From Desulfobacter sp. (lineage in GTDB: Bacteria; Desulfobacterota; Desulfobacteria; Desulfobacterales; Desulfobacteraceae): a stretch of 64,000 nucleotides of DNA. This document shows, in pieces, positions 10,301-18,488 of the stretch. Location: NCBI GenBank assembly GCA_028768545.1, contig CP054838.1, positions 1,109,501 to 1,173,500 on the forward strand. The letters run 5' to 3'. The position numbers and the translations under genes are program-made. Within the stretch, counting starts at the first letter, position 1; each line of letters opens with the position of its first letter. The notes under the pieces are model-generated. The model was given only the letters and a program-made list of their open reading frames with translations. It was not told where the DNA came from and searched no databases.

Positions 10301-10563
10301 TGATCCTTGTTCTCAAATCAGTCGTAACCCTGTATGAAGAAAAAAAAGACTATGTTCGCGGTATTTTTTTTGCCAAAAAAATATTAGCGGTTGACCCCTC
10401 TGATGAAACCGCATTTAAATATTTGATGATTTTTTATGCGAAAACCGGGAACCTGCCCCGTGTGACCAAGGTTTTTAAGGCATATCTCAAAAACTTAAAA
10501 CAGATGGATTGCCCTGTGAGTCCTGATATGAAATCTTTGTTTGCCGATTTAGTCAAAATTTAG
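7369..10563 (+). CDS. MalT-like STAND ATPase transcription regulator with C-terminal BTAD domain
   Basis: 1064 aa. An N-terminal NTPase with Walker A AGAGYGKTT (39-47) and a Walker B VLVLDDYHLV is followed by a long helical tetratricopeptide-like middle region and, from about residue 815, an OmpR-type winged-helix segment (LLGRFKLILGDRELPLSAWKSSKALMILKYL, PREVLIEMLWPD). A SARP/BTAD helical domain follows. The winged helix sits near the C-terminus rather than the LuxR helix of classic MalT. It should act as a ligand-gated activator in the cytoplasm; inducer unknown. Start is GTG. It lies 63 bp upstream of dsrP in the same direction, which makes dsrP a plausible target or co-transcribed partner (inference). 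Confidence 0.8.
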   Translation: MDILVSKLQTPKRYHVLHRRRLIRIFEDFHQSKLGVVTAGAGYGKTTLVKDALENLNINCIWYRLDDQDTDFPVFISYLYSAIQDHVSDPNGFKINEKVPRPNLQKQTEALLKWLCLVEKVILRPTVLVLDDYHLVQESDQIREAIEFIIERLSDQVHMVIIGRRNLNLKLSGLRAGGQLLEISETDLAFTVDEIRRFFTQTQGLSDAQIKDIHSNTGGWAASLVLLRYAFLKHRPTAVANHLELFRQTPNHIFSYLKENIFDVQPDHIKSFMMKAALLPEIDTRRCKKIFDIDDADLILRQMIEDHLMIFPVDESGRVFYFHHLFRDFLIAQINQTYSISEIQKLHCSIARKIQEDDIFMALHHFVEGHAFEDAIRIVDNYDMDFLLEGKINFLDRCLKKIPGKIIEKNPQLLLAQAKLFTYFGDPGQATKMIGLALKQFKKQKSKENMVKCIVELGSQYYFTGYVKEAKLLMEQILDDVEKTSATYIIAMTYLTFLSSVLGEFKTAARYYQIVRDEIKNFPEFEQKAYSALINTSYSYTLYINGEFERAQKFNEKLLHSVLELKLAPCSPLVYYQLSATCFYLGDFETGVDYAKKGIGCCEDTSLSDSRKGWVYLARAHNHLGLAQFEKAIKYIDKSFDLFEMPGNRWGMANAWECLYQVYLGQKKFESAKQILGRAFDIIKGYGLVLTQGILENDKAHLFIMEKKYSDALECLETARPKLFGASYHLFNNHMLSLRSYFESGNTTFAAHHLSCALSLCETHSYDRFVNQAQDWLIPLVRQVSSTPDFLNEKDLIYIQTILKADITGHVKPMHISLLGRFKLILGDRELPLSAWKSSKALMILKYLTANRKKGFIPREVLIEMLWPDQDPQKTGSRFNMAMSSLRKTLEPDLSPKAPSSYIERKKDMYRLFNERQIKIDTELFFNAVAQAKAMAGDADKALESYLLAESLYKDVFLNEDLYQEWCIQQREYFISELILVLKSVVTLYEEKKDYVRGIFFAKKILAVDPSDETAFKYLMIFYAKTGNLPRVTKVFKAYLKNLKQMDCPVSPDMKSLFADLVKI

Positions 10564-10626
10564 TCCGGTATATTATATCCGTGTTCAACGCGTTTTAAGT
10601 TAAACCAAAAAAAAGGGAAACTCAAT

Positions 10627-11793
10627 ATGCTTGAACTGGCGTTAAAGGGAAACAGAACATATTGGATATGGATCGCAGGCTTGCTGACCATGATCGGGAT
10701 CGGGGCTTTTTTCTATGCAGACCAGCTTAAATACGGATTAATGGTAACCGGTCAAAGCCGGGATGTCTCCTGGGGATTTTATACGGCCCAGATGACCTAT
10801 TTTGTGGGCGTGGCCGCCGGGGGGGTCATGCTGGTGCTGCCCTATTACCTGCACAATTATAAACAATTTGGAAAAATTACCATCCTGGGAGAATTTTTAG
10901 CGGTGGCAGCGCTTGTCATGTGTCTTTTATACCTTCTGGTTCACCTGGGCCAGCCCATGCGGGCCCTGAATGTTTTTTTACATCCAACACCCGGATCCAT
11001 GCTCTTTTGGGATGGGAATGTCTTGTTTGGCTATCTTGTTTTAAACATGATTATCGGGTGGAATGCCCTTGAAGCCGAAAGAAACGGCATCAGCCCTCAG
11101 GCCTGGATTAAGCCCCTGATCTATATTTCCATTCCCATGGCCTTTTCCATACACACGATTACCGCTTTTATCTATTGCGGCCTGCCCGGTCGGGGATTCT
11201 GGCTGACGGCGGTGCTGGCCCCGAGGTTTTTGGCCTCTGCATTTGCCGCAGGCCCGGCCCTGCTGATCCTCTTGTGCATGGTCATCAAAAAAATGACCCG
11301 GTTTGACCCGGGCAGAGAAGTTGTTCAAACCCTTGCCCTGATTGTTGCCTATGGTCTGATTGCCAATCTTTTTTTCCTGATGTGTGAGGTTTTTGTGGTT
11401 TTTTATTCGAAAATCCCCTCCCATATGAGTCACATCAAATACCTGTACCTGGGGCTGGACGGGTATGCTGGCCTTGTGCCCTGGATGTGGGCCTCCATAT
11501 TTTGCATGGTGCTGGCTGCCGTGCTTTTAATCCTTCCGAAAACAAGAAAAAATAATTATATATTAGGTGTATCCTCTGTCCTTGTTTTTATAGGCACCTG
11601 GATAGATAAAGGCCTTGGCATGATTGCCGGCGGCTTTATTCCATCGAGCCTGCATCATATTACAGAATATGTTCCCAGTTTGCATGAAATTGTGATATCA
11701 GCAGGAGTGACTGCCATTGGGCTGTTGATTTTAACCATATTGTTTAAAATTGCCATCAGCATAAAGGTGTATAATCAGTCTGGAAAAATCTAA
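10627..11793 (+). CDS. dsrP: DsrP, NrfD-family quinone-interacting membrane subunit (orphan)
   Basis: 388 aa, the usual DsrP length, with about ten membrane segments. Family-specific stretches are GQSRDVSWGFYTAQMTYFVGVAAGGVMLVLPYYLH, IYISIPMAFSIHTITAFIYCGLPGRGFWLTA, ARFLASAFAAGPALLIL-like sequence and ALVPWMW-type LVPWMWAS. DsrP is the integral-membrane quinol site of the DsrMKJOP complex that feeds electrons to dissimilatory sulfite reduction. Here dsrMKJO are absent and the neighbours are a regulator and a secreted hydrolase-like protein, so this may be a second copy or a separate electron-transfer module. RBS AAAGGGAAA precedes ATG 10627. Confidence 0.85.
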   Translation: MLELALKGNRTYWIWIAGLLTMIGIGAFFYADQLKYGLMVTGQSRDVSWGFYTAQMTYFVGVAAGGVMLVLPYYLHNYKQFGKITILGEFLAVAALVMCLLYLLVHLGQPMRALNVFLHPTPGSMLFWDGNVLFGYLVLNMIIGWNALEAERNGISPQAWIKPLIYISIPMAFSIHTITAFIYCGLPGRGFWLTAVLAPRFLASAFAAGPALLILLCMVIKKMTRFDPGREVVQTLALIVAYGLIANLFFLMCEVFVVFYSKIPSHMSHIKYLYLGLDGYAGLVPWMWASIFCMVLAAVLLILPKTRKNNYILGVSSVLVFIGTWIDKGLGMIAGGFIPSSLHHITEYVPSLHEIVISAGVTAIGLLILTILFKIAISIKVYNQSGKI

Positions 11794-11915
11794 CCTTAAA
11801 GCGCGGGACCCTTCCCCGGGAATTATCCCGGGCATCCGGTGGTTTGGGGGTGCTTTTTTGCCCGGCAGGTTCAGCATCCCCTTTTCAACCCCAAGCGTGT
11901 TTTATTGGACACAAG

Positions 11916-12818
11916 ATGAAATTTTTATCGTTTGTGATTATACTGATACTGGTTTTTGGGTATTCTTCCTCGGCCTTTGCCTTCACCAGCTTTGCCTTAT
12001 ACGGGCCCCAGATTTTTTATGGGATGAATTTTGACTATTTTTCCATTCCCTTAAAATTCTGGATTGAATCCAATTTGGGAATGAACATTTTTCATCTCTC
12101 CTTTTTATATGACCAAACCATTGATGACCCCGAATACAAAGGCTATTTTGCCAAAACCTGCGGGATGAACAGCAAAGGGCTTTTTTGTGCGTCCCAGGAG
12201 ATTGAACCCCATATTGAAGGGCAGAAACACGCCGGCAGATCTGAAGTTCACATTGATGATCAATATGATGCCATCTCAAAATATTTTGGTGTTGACCAGA
12301 TCAAGCAAACCATCAAAGGGAAAAAATGGATTCAATTTATAGGTCCGTCAATTCATAATCTGTTTGCCGATATTCAAGGAAACGCCATGGTTACGGAAAC
12401 AGACAACAATGAAAATTTTGTGACCTGGATGGACAATGAATTTATCGTCATGTCCAATTTTTCCAATCATGGTATGGCGGGCAAGTCTTATCAGGAGGCT
12501 GTGGGTGCTGGGGCGGACCGGTATATAGCCGCCCATGATTACATTCTGGAAAATATGAACTCATTTTCTGTGGATCAGGGGTTCCGGCTTTTGGAAAAGG
12601 TCTCTTTAAATGAGAAAGACTGCTCAACCCAATGTTCTATGATTTTTTTGCCCCAAACCAATCATATTTATATCTGTGTTTATCAGGATTTTAAAACCCT
12701 GTGGAAGGTCTCACTGGAGAACAAGACAATTGAAACCCACCAGGGGGGTAACCCGAATTTTCAGGCCCGGCTGGGGAAAACCGGTATTCTAGCATCTGAT
12801 TTAAAGTCCCTGGCCTAG
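11916..12818 (+). CDS. Secreted Ntn-hydrolase-like (linear amide C-N hydrolase family) protein
   Basis: 300 aa with a clear signal peptide (MKFLSFVIILILVFGYSSSAFA); ATG 11916 is chosen because earlier in-frame codons would spoil that peptide. The mature start, FTSFALYGPQIFYGMNFDYF, matches the family pattern C-T-x-F...(F/Y)G-x-NFD(W/Y), and NSKGLFCASQEIEP follows. The N-terminal nucleophilic Cys expected before TSFAL is Phe here, so amide hydrolysis by the normal mechanism is doubtful. It follows dsrP by 122 bp. Family call is moderate; function unknown. Confidence 0.55.
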   Translation: MKFLSFVIILILVFGYSSSAFAFTSFALYGPQIFYGMNFDYFSIPLKFWIESNLGMNIFHLSFLYDQTIDDPEYKGYFAKTCGMNSKGLFCASQEIEPHIEGQKHAGRSEVHIDDQYDAISKYFGVDQIKQTIKGKKWIQFIGPSIHNLFADIQGNAMVTETDNNENFVTWMDNEFIVMSNFSNHGMAGKSYQEAVGAGADRYIAAHDYILENMNSFSVDQGFRLLEKVSLNEKDCSTQCSMIFLPQTNHIYICVYQDFKTLWKVSLENKTIETHQGGNPNFQARLGKTGILASDLKSLA

Positions 12819-12889
12819 CCTTTTCCTGTTCTTTGGTTTTGATTTACGGGCCTTGCCCGGGCAGGTTCAGGCCTTGTGAAATATGCGGT

Positions 12890-13102
12890 CTATTGCCTTA
12901 TTTTTCCTGCTGCCTCGATCAATTTTGAATAATCAACTGATTTTTTCTTTACCTGTTCCTTTTGGGCGTTGGCCTTTGCAAGATAGCGGATCTGGTGTGA
13001 GTCAGAACCACTTGTTTTTATCCATCGGTTATGGAACTCAGCTATAACCAGGGCCGTAAAGACAATAAATACAGCCAGGCTCAGGTGTTTTTTAAATTTC
13101 AA
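12890..13102 (-). CDS. Small single-span membrane protein at the end of the rdh operon
   Basis: 70 aa. TTG start at 13102 overlaps the rdhC 3' fragment, whose TAA is at 13092-13094, suggesting coupled translation. One N-terminal membrane segment (HLSLAVFIVFTALVIAEF) and a charged remainder (ANAQKEQVKKKSVDYSKLIEAAGKIRQ). No family recognised. Before the inversion it directly followed rdhC, so a role in assembly or anchoring of the dehalogenase is possible. Confidence 0.55.
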   Translation of the reverse strand: MKFKKHLSLAVFIVFTALVIAEFHNRWIKTSGSDSHQIRYLAKANAQKEQVKKKSVDYSKLIEAAGKIRQ

Positions 13103-13185
13103 AGCCCTTTTCCTTTCCCCTTTTTCCTCCCATCCATTTGCTCAAAAATGTTAAGTAGTCAAAAAAACAATTGACCGGGCATAGC
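13092..13185 (-). pseudogene. rdhC 3' fragment separated from its 5' part by inversion
   Basis: From the IS256 edge the frame reads LCPVNCFFDYLTFLSKWMGG... and ends at TAA 13092-13094. Joined to the 5' part (29612-30683), and counting the 8-bp duplication once, it makes an uninterrupted 385-aa protein, restoring a second CxxxCP motif (CRLLCP). Confidence 0.8.
13178..13185. repeat. One arm of the rdhC IS256 target duplication
   Basis: GGCATAGC here; the reverse complement, GCTATGCC, is at 30676-30683 next to IS256 copy 3. The two arms of one duplication thus flank different IS copies. Confidence 0.85.
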
Positions 13186-13604
13186 GGGAATGTTCAGAAT
13201 TCTGTGTCACGGTTTCGGTTCCCGGATCTGCCTCAGCGCCAGCGGAAGTAAAAGTCAGGTCCGAGAATGGGCCTTCAATCAGCCACGTCGGAGGAGTTGA
13301 CTTTTGCTGGAGTGGAGTTCCTGGAACCATCTTTTCCATCTGTAAATAAATCCCTATCAAATTCCCAGCTCTTTATCCAGCCGGCCTTCAAAGAAAATTG
13401 CCAACTGGGAAATTGTCAGTGACCAATTTTGAATCGGCATTGTCCATTTTTTACTGGCGTTCTGGATCCCCATGTAAAGCAGCTTTAACAGGCTGTCCTG
13501 GTTCGGGAATGATCCCTTTGTTTTGGTCAGTTTGCGGTTACCCCCGATTTTAGGACCACTTGCTTAAGTGGAATCCGCGTCCTGAAAATGGTAAGAAAGG
13601 ACGC

Positions 13605-13889
13605 ATGAAAATGACACGTAAAAGAAGACAATTTTCGGCAAAATTTAAAGTCAAAGTGGCGGTCGAAGCCATCAAGGGAATGAAGACCTTAGCTGAGCTA
13701 TCAACGGCCTATAAGGTTCATCCAAATCAAATATCGGCTTGGAAGAAACAACTGCTCACCAATGCCCTAGAGCTTTTCCCATCAGGGAAAAAACGGCGGC
13801 CAAAGACCGAGGAAGAAATCACTGCCCCACTTTACGAGGAGATCGGGCGACTGAAAATGGACATCAAGTGGCTTGAAAAAAAGTTATGA
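13605..13889 (+). CDS. IS3-family OrfA (helix-turn-helix transposase subunit)
   Basis: About 94 aa from ATG 13605 (GGACGC upstream). It holds a Tnp-type HTH (FSAKFKVKVAVEAIKGMKTLAELSTAYKVHPNQISAWKKQL) and a C-terminal Leu-rich helix. It overlaps orfB by 4 nt in another frame, as usual for programmed -1 frameshifting in IS3 elements. Confidence 0.9.
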   Translation: MKMTRKRRQFSAKFKVKVAVEAIKGMKTLAELSTAYKVHPNQISAWKKQLLTNALELFPSGKKRRPKTEEEITAPLYEEIGRLKMDIKWLEKKL

Positions 13890-14545
13890 GCCTGCCGGTT
13901 TCAACGCGTCGGAGTTGGGTGAAACCTGACTCCGTCTATTCGATCCGACGCCAATGTCGACTGGCAGGCGCACCTCGTTCGGGTTTCTACTATAAACCCG
14001 TCCCTGAAACAAATGAAAACCTTCTGCTGATGCGTATGATCGACGAGCAATATATGAGGCATCCGGAATTCGGTTATCCGCGCATGACGAACTGGCTCCG
14101 TGATCAGGGACACTGTACCAACCGAAAGCGGGTAGCTCGTCTGATGCAGCGTATGGGAATTCAGGCCATCACGCCAGGACCACACACAAGCAAGCCTGCT
14201 CCTGAACATAAAGTATATCCATATCTGCTTCGTAATGTTGAGATTGAACGCGTTAACCAGGTTTGGAGCACCGACATCACCTACATTCCGATGCGGCATG
14301 GGTTCATGTACCTGAATGCTGTAATCGACTGGTATAGCCGCTATGTTATTTCGTGGGAGCTGTCGAACTCATTGGACAGTCTTTTCTGCATTGCAGCGCT
14401 GGAACGGGCCTTGGAACAAGACACCCCGGAGATCTTTAACACAGACCAAGGTTCACAATTCACCTCGGATGCCTTCACGGGTGTGTTGTTAGACAAAAAA
14501 ATCGCTCTGAGCATGGATGGGCGCGGACGAGCTATCGACAATGTA

Positions 14546-15911
14546 GGTTCATCAGAAAATCGCGTACCTGGACTGAGAAACATCACTGGGAAGGCAATAA
14601 CACAGTAAGGATTTTTATGCTTGAAATGATGGTGTGAACATGATCATGTTCTAATTTTTTTGTGTTATTCGCACAAAATCGGAGAATGAATTAATGTCCA
14701 CAAGCTTCATATACCATGCCTTTGGCCTTCGTGACTACTTTTATAAAACAACGCGTTTCATCGGTGGAATAATCACTTTTGAACTCATACCAAAACCGGA
14801 GGCGGTAAAATGCCCGGAATGTAATTCCAGGTCCGTCACCAGGAAAGGGATTGTGACAAGAGATCTCAGAACAATACCGGTAGGTTCAAAACCCGTGATT
14901 CTCAGGACGGCTATCCAGAGAATTTGGTGTCCGTTCTGTCAATTTGTCCGGCAAATCAAACTATCCTTTGCCCAGGAGGGGAAAAGCTATACCCGGGCTT
15001 TTGAACGGTATGTCTTGGAGTTGTCTCAGTTCATGACAATCAAAGATATTGCCATCCATTTAAGGATCAGCTGGGATACGATAAAGCAGATCCAGAAAGA
15101 AGACCTGCTGAGGCGTTATCGAAATATCCCCCTTGAGAAAGTCCGGCAGATTGCCATAGATGAAATTTCCATAGGGAAAGGGCATAAATACTTGACCATC
15201 GTGATGGATCTGGAATCCGGTAGAATTCTGCACGTGGGAGAAGGAAAAGGTGGTGAAGCTTTGAAATCTTTTTGGACAAAAGTGAAAATATCGAAAGCAA
15301 AAATCAAAGCCGTCAGCATCGATATGTCCCCGGCATACTTGAGTGCTGTTATTGAAAATCTTTCTGGTTCAGCAATTGTCTTTGACAGATTTCATGTTGT
15401 TAAATTGTTCAATGAGAAACTGTCGGATTTCAGGCGAAAGCTCTACAACCTTCTTGCCAATACCGGGCAACAAAAACTTCTGAAGGGAGTCCGGTGGCTT
15501 TTGTTAAAAAATCCCGAAAACCTCAGTGATGACAAGAAGGAGGCCCAACGGTTAGAAGAAGCATTGAAAATAAATCAGCCGCTATTGGCAGTCTACTACA
15601 TGAAAGAGGAACTCAGGCAAATATGGAATCAAAAGAAAAAAGAAACAGCTGAAAAGATAGTCAGCAATTGGATCAATCTGGCCAATATTTCCAAAATTCC
15701 AATGTTGATGAAATTTGCCAAGACCTTGGCTGTGCACAGGCAAAGAATCCTTTCATACTATGATTACAGGATATCTACAGGTCCTTTAGAAGGGACAAAT
15801 AACAAGATAAAAACCATGAAACGGAAAGCTTATGAATACAGGGATTCGGAGTTTTTCAGGTTGAAACTTTTGGACCTTCACAATAAAAGGTACGCATTAA
15901 TCGGATGAACC
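14546..15911 (+). mobile_element. ISL3-family insertion sequence, copy 1 (complete)
   Basis: 1366 bp; ends GGTTCATCAGAAAATCGCG and complement of GGTTCATCCGATTAATGCG. Target duplication ACAATGTA at 14538-14545 and 15912-15919, the 8 bp expected for ISL3. A 16-bp perfect palindrome GAACATGATCATGTTC lies at 14636-14651 upstream of the transposase. It is the innermost of three nested elements and the youngest insertion here. Confidence 0.95.
14694..15908 (+). CDS. ISL3-family transposase, full length
   Basis: 404 aa. An N-terminal zinc-finger-like part (KCPECNSRSVTRKG, RIWCPFCQFVRQ) and helix-turn-helix precede the DDE core: IAIDEISIGKGHKYLTIV, VSIDMSPAYLSAV, FDRFHVVKLFNEKL, and STGPLEGTNNKIKTMKRKAYEYRD near the end. 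Length and motifs are typical of ISL3; probably active. Confidence 0.95.
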   Translation: MSTSFIYHAFGLRDYFYKTTRFIGGIITFELIPKPEAVKCPECNSRSVTRKGIVTRDLRTIPVGSKPVILRTAIQRIWCPFCQFVRQIKLSFAQEGKSYTRAFERYVLELSQFMTIKDIAIHLRISWDTIKQIQKEDLLRRYRNIPLEKVRQIAIDEISIGKGHKYLTIVMDLESGRILHVGEGKGGEALKSFWTKVKISKAKIKAVSIDMSPAYLSAVIENLSGSAIVFDRFHVVKLFNEKLSDFRRKLYNLLANTGQQKLLKGVRWLLLKNPENLSDDKKEAQRLEEALKINQPLLAVYYMKEELRQIWNQKKKETAEKIVSNWINLANISKIPMLMKFAKTLAVHRQRILSYYDYRISTGPLEGTNNKIKTMKRKAYEYRDSEFFRLKLLDLHNKRYALIG

Positions 15912-17429
15912 ACAATGTATTCATCGAACGTCTTTGGTGGACACTCAAGTATGAGGACGTCTACCCTAAAGCTTACAGCGATGGGCACTCGCTGTACAGA
16001 GGGCTGGATGCCTATTTCTGCTACTATAACTGCGAGCGGAAGCATTCTGCACTGGACAAACAAACCCCAGCTGAGGTATTCATCAAAGGGACAGTCACAA
16101 AAGGAGGTCATAAGAAATTATGATCAAATATGCCTCCGGCGGCCCTACTGGGTATATGTTCCGCGCTAAGGCGCGAGGATTTAACGCATTAAGGACAGAA
16201 ACATGGGAAAGAGAGCAGCATAAAAAACGAGCGGCTCGTAGGTCGCCTATATTACTAAACAAGAGAGCGCAGTTTCCACTTAAGAAATCTCGTTTCGTGG
16301 TTTAAGATTGGGGGTAGGCGCAGTTTTCGAAACTGTCGATGCACAGCCTCAATGGTATTTGTGGTGTATATTATCCGTCGAATCTCTTCTGGATATTTAA
16401 AGAAATGACTGAGGCGTTCCCAGTTGTTCCGCCAGGATTTTATCACAATCGGGTATTTGTCATTCCATTTATTTTCCAAGATATCCAGTTCTTCTTCGGC
16501 CAGATCCTTATTGACCGCTTTATAAACACGTTTTAGATCTGCCATAAATTCCTTTTTATTTTTGGAACCAACGTATTTCAATGAATTTCGGATCTGGTGG
16601 ACTACGCAGAGTTGAACTTCTGTGTCCGGGAATATGGTCTCAATGGCCTCGGGAAAACCTTTTAGACCATCAACACAGGCAATCAGGATATCTTTTACCC
16701 CTCGGTTTGAAAGGTCTGTTAACACCTGCAGCCAGAAGTTCGCACCCTCATTCTCGGATATGTACAGCCCAAGAACCTCTTTGCGGCCCTCGATATTCAC
16801 CCCAAGAATTGTGTAAACGGCTTTGCTGCCGACCTTTCCGTTTTCTCGTACTTTATAATGTATGGCATCAAGCCATACGATTGGGTACACATTTTCCAAC
16901 GGCCTGGCCTGCCATTCTTTGACGGTATGGATGATTTTATCGGTAATGGTGCTCAGAGTGGCATTTGAAATCTCAAGTCCATAGATTTCCTGTAAATGGG
17001 AAGCCATATCATTATAACTCATGCCCAGGCCGTAAAGGGCTATTATCTTTCTTTCAATTTCATCGCTGAGCGTTGTCTGATGTTTTTTGACGATCTGTGG
17101 AGAGAAGGTTCCGGCCCTGTCACGCGGGGTTTCCAGCTCAAATTTACCATCCAGGGATTTAATGGTCTTTTTGCTTTTTCCATTACGGCGGTTGGCAGAA
17201 ACTTCCTGCCCGAGATGGGACTCCAACTCTCCTTCAAGAGCAGCTTCAGCAAGATTTTTGATTAATAATGTAAGGACGCCGCCCTTACCTGTGAAGGGTT
17301 TACCTTCCTGGATGCCTTTAAGGGCTTTTTGAAAATCAAATTCGGTGTTTTCTTCGGTCATGTCAGTTCTCCTTATTTAGCTGAGTATATCAGCTTTCAT
17401 TCAACTGACACAGAATTTTGAACGCCCTC

Positions 17430-17437
17430 GATAAATG
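17430..17437. repeat. One arm of the livK IS256 target duplication
   Basis: GATAAATG here; its complement CATTTATC is at 32135-32142 beside IS256 copy 3. In livK coding direction the two arms are the same 8 bases. Confidence 0.85.
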
Positions 17438-18164
17438 CAACCGTGTCGCCGCCCCAGAATCCGGAAACAAGGATATCGGGGTTGTCATTGATGATCGAGG
17501 TAATGTAGGAGGTATAATCCGGCGCATAAATTTTGGGCCAGTATTCACCCACCACCTTAAAATCAACCCCGTACCGTTCAAGGTTATATTTGATTTCGTC
17601 AAACTGGCTGTGCCCGTATGCATAGTCTGGTCCGATAAAGGCAATGGTTTTCCAGGGTTTGCTTTTTTTCAGTTCTTTAAGATAGAGGGCGCCTGCTGCC
17701 ATGGATTGAAAGGTATTGTTGGACACACGGAAATAGTAGGGTTGAAAATTATCAACAGTCAGACGTGTGGACGCGTGATCCGTACCGATAAAAATTTTTT
17801 TATACTGCTTGGAGACTTCTGTGACGGCCAGGCCGACACCGGAGCTGACCACCCCATGAAGAAAATGAACCTTATCTTCAGAAATGTAACGCTTTGCAAC
17901 CCTTACCGCATAGGCGGCCTTGACCTTGCTGTCATTAAATGTCGCATCAATCTTGTATCCTGCAACTCCGCCTTTTGCATTGATCTCATCAATTACGATT
18001 TCAGCAGCTGCGACCGAATCTTTTCCATAGAGCCCCGCCCTGCCAGTCATGGGATACAACCCGCCGATCTTGATCAACTTGTCGGCCGCATTCACCTGTA
18101 GGGGAACAACCACAAATGCGAAAAATGCCACCAATAAACACAATAACCGTTGTCTTGTCTGCAT
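17430..18164 (-). pseudogene. livK: livK 5' part, branched-chain-type ABC substrate-binding protein cut by IS256
   Basis: Residues 1-245: signal peptide (MQTRQRLLCLLVAFFAFVVVPLQVNA), then KLIKIGGLYPMTGRAGLYGKDSVAAAEIVIDEINAKGG, the standard start of a type I periplasmic binding protein, down to FWGGDTVAFI at the IS edge. Joined to 32143-32661 it makes a 417-aa protein in frame. It has its own sigma-54 promoter 119 bp upstream and is preceded by an activator gene on the same strand. Ligand unknown; the downstream oxidoreductases suggest an alcohol, aldehyde or acid rather than an amino acid (inference). Confidence 0.85.
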
Positions 18165-18282
18165 TACATTTTTCTCCTATTTCTATTGGTTTTTAAATAG
18201 GACATCACACAAGATAATGCCCCAGCTCATCTTCTTGTTTCAATAGTCATAAATCGGAGTTCGTTTGCACGGCTTATAAAAA

Positions 18283-18298
18283 TGCAATGACTGTGCCA
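18283..18298 (-). promoter_or_regulatory. Sigma-54 (-24/-12) promoter of the liv-adh-aor operon
   Basis: On the minus strand: TGGCAC, AGTCA, TTGCA, a full match to the TGGCAC-N5-TTGCA consensus, 119 bp before livK. The inversion has left this promoter driving only the 5' stub of livK. Confidence 0.85.
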
Positions 18299-18373
18299 GA
18301 TAGTTGTTATCCCCATAACCGGCTGGAATTATAAGGAAGAATCTATTTAACGCGTTGTGCGAAAAGGCGAGGT

Positions 18374-18389
18374 ATTGCAAAAATGCAAT
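18374..18389. promoter_or_regulatory. Upstream activator site for the sigma-54 regulator
   Basis: Perfect inverted repeat ATTGCA-AAAA-TGCAAT, about 76 bp upstream of the -24 box. Related sites follow at 18455-18469 and 18475-18488, as expected for an enhancer-binding protein. Confidence 0.65.
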
Positions 18390-18454
18390 AACCATCAATG
18401 ATGATAAGCGGCCAAATCCCTTATAAGCGGTCTTTGGATGTTAAATTACAAGGC

Positions 18455-18488
18455 ATTGCAAAAATGCAAGTTACTGCATTTTTGCAAT
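18455..18488. promoter_or_regulatory. Pair of upstream activator sites
   Basis: TTGCA-AAAA-TGCAA at 18456-18469 and TGCATTTTTGCAA at 18475-18487 repeat the motif of 18374-18389. The distal one overlaps the last codons of the regulator gene. Confidence 0.6.

Larger units (their letters stand above)
13886..16123 (+). pseudogene. IS3-family OrfB (integrase-fold transposase), split by ISL3
   Basis: The first part (13886-14545) carries two catalytic Asp motifs, VWSTDITYIP and IFNTDQGSQFTS. The last part (15920-16123) resumes with FIERLWWTLKYEDVYPKAY, holding the catalytic Glu, and ends in YNCERKHSALDKQTPAEVF. ISL3 sits between codons for DNV and FIER; excising it with one copy of the ACAATGTA duplication restores the frame. 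Confidence 0.9.
13533..16322 (+). mobile_element. IS3-family element inside IS256 copy 2, itself interrupted by ISL3
   Basis: Terminal repeats begin TGCGGTTACCCCCGAT at the left and complement TGCGCCTACCCCCAAT at the right, with the TG...CA ends of IS3 members. A 3-bp GTT duplication (13530-13532, 16323-16325) fits the family. Removing the inner ISL3 gives about 1.42 kb, a usual IS3 size. Confidence 0.9.
13357..17361 (-). pseudogene. IS256 transposase, copy 2, split by IS3
   Basis: Codons for residues 1 to about 346 are at 17361-16323 (ending EAVHRQFRKL) and the remaining C-terminus lies at 13532-13357 beyond the IS3 insertion. The break falls within the essential C-terminal Glu region, so this copy cannot make active transposase by itself; its ends could still be moved by the intact copies. 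Confidence 0.9.
13186..17429 (-). mobile_element. IS256-family element, copy 2, interrupted by an IS3-family element
   Basis: Left end GGGAATGTTCAG at 13186, right end complementing GAGGGCGTTC at 17429. Without the inserted IS3 (13533-16322 plus a 3-bp duplication) it is the same length as copies 1 and 3. It is flanked by one arm each of two different target duplications. Confidence 0.9.

Noticed and set aside
14636-14651. Perfect palindrome GAACATGATCATGTTC as a host operator
   Set aside because: The same palindrome occurs at the matching place in the second ISL3 copy, so it belongs to the insertion sequence.
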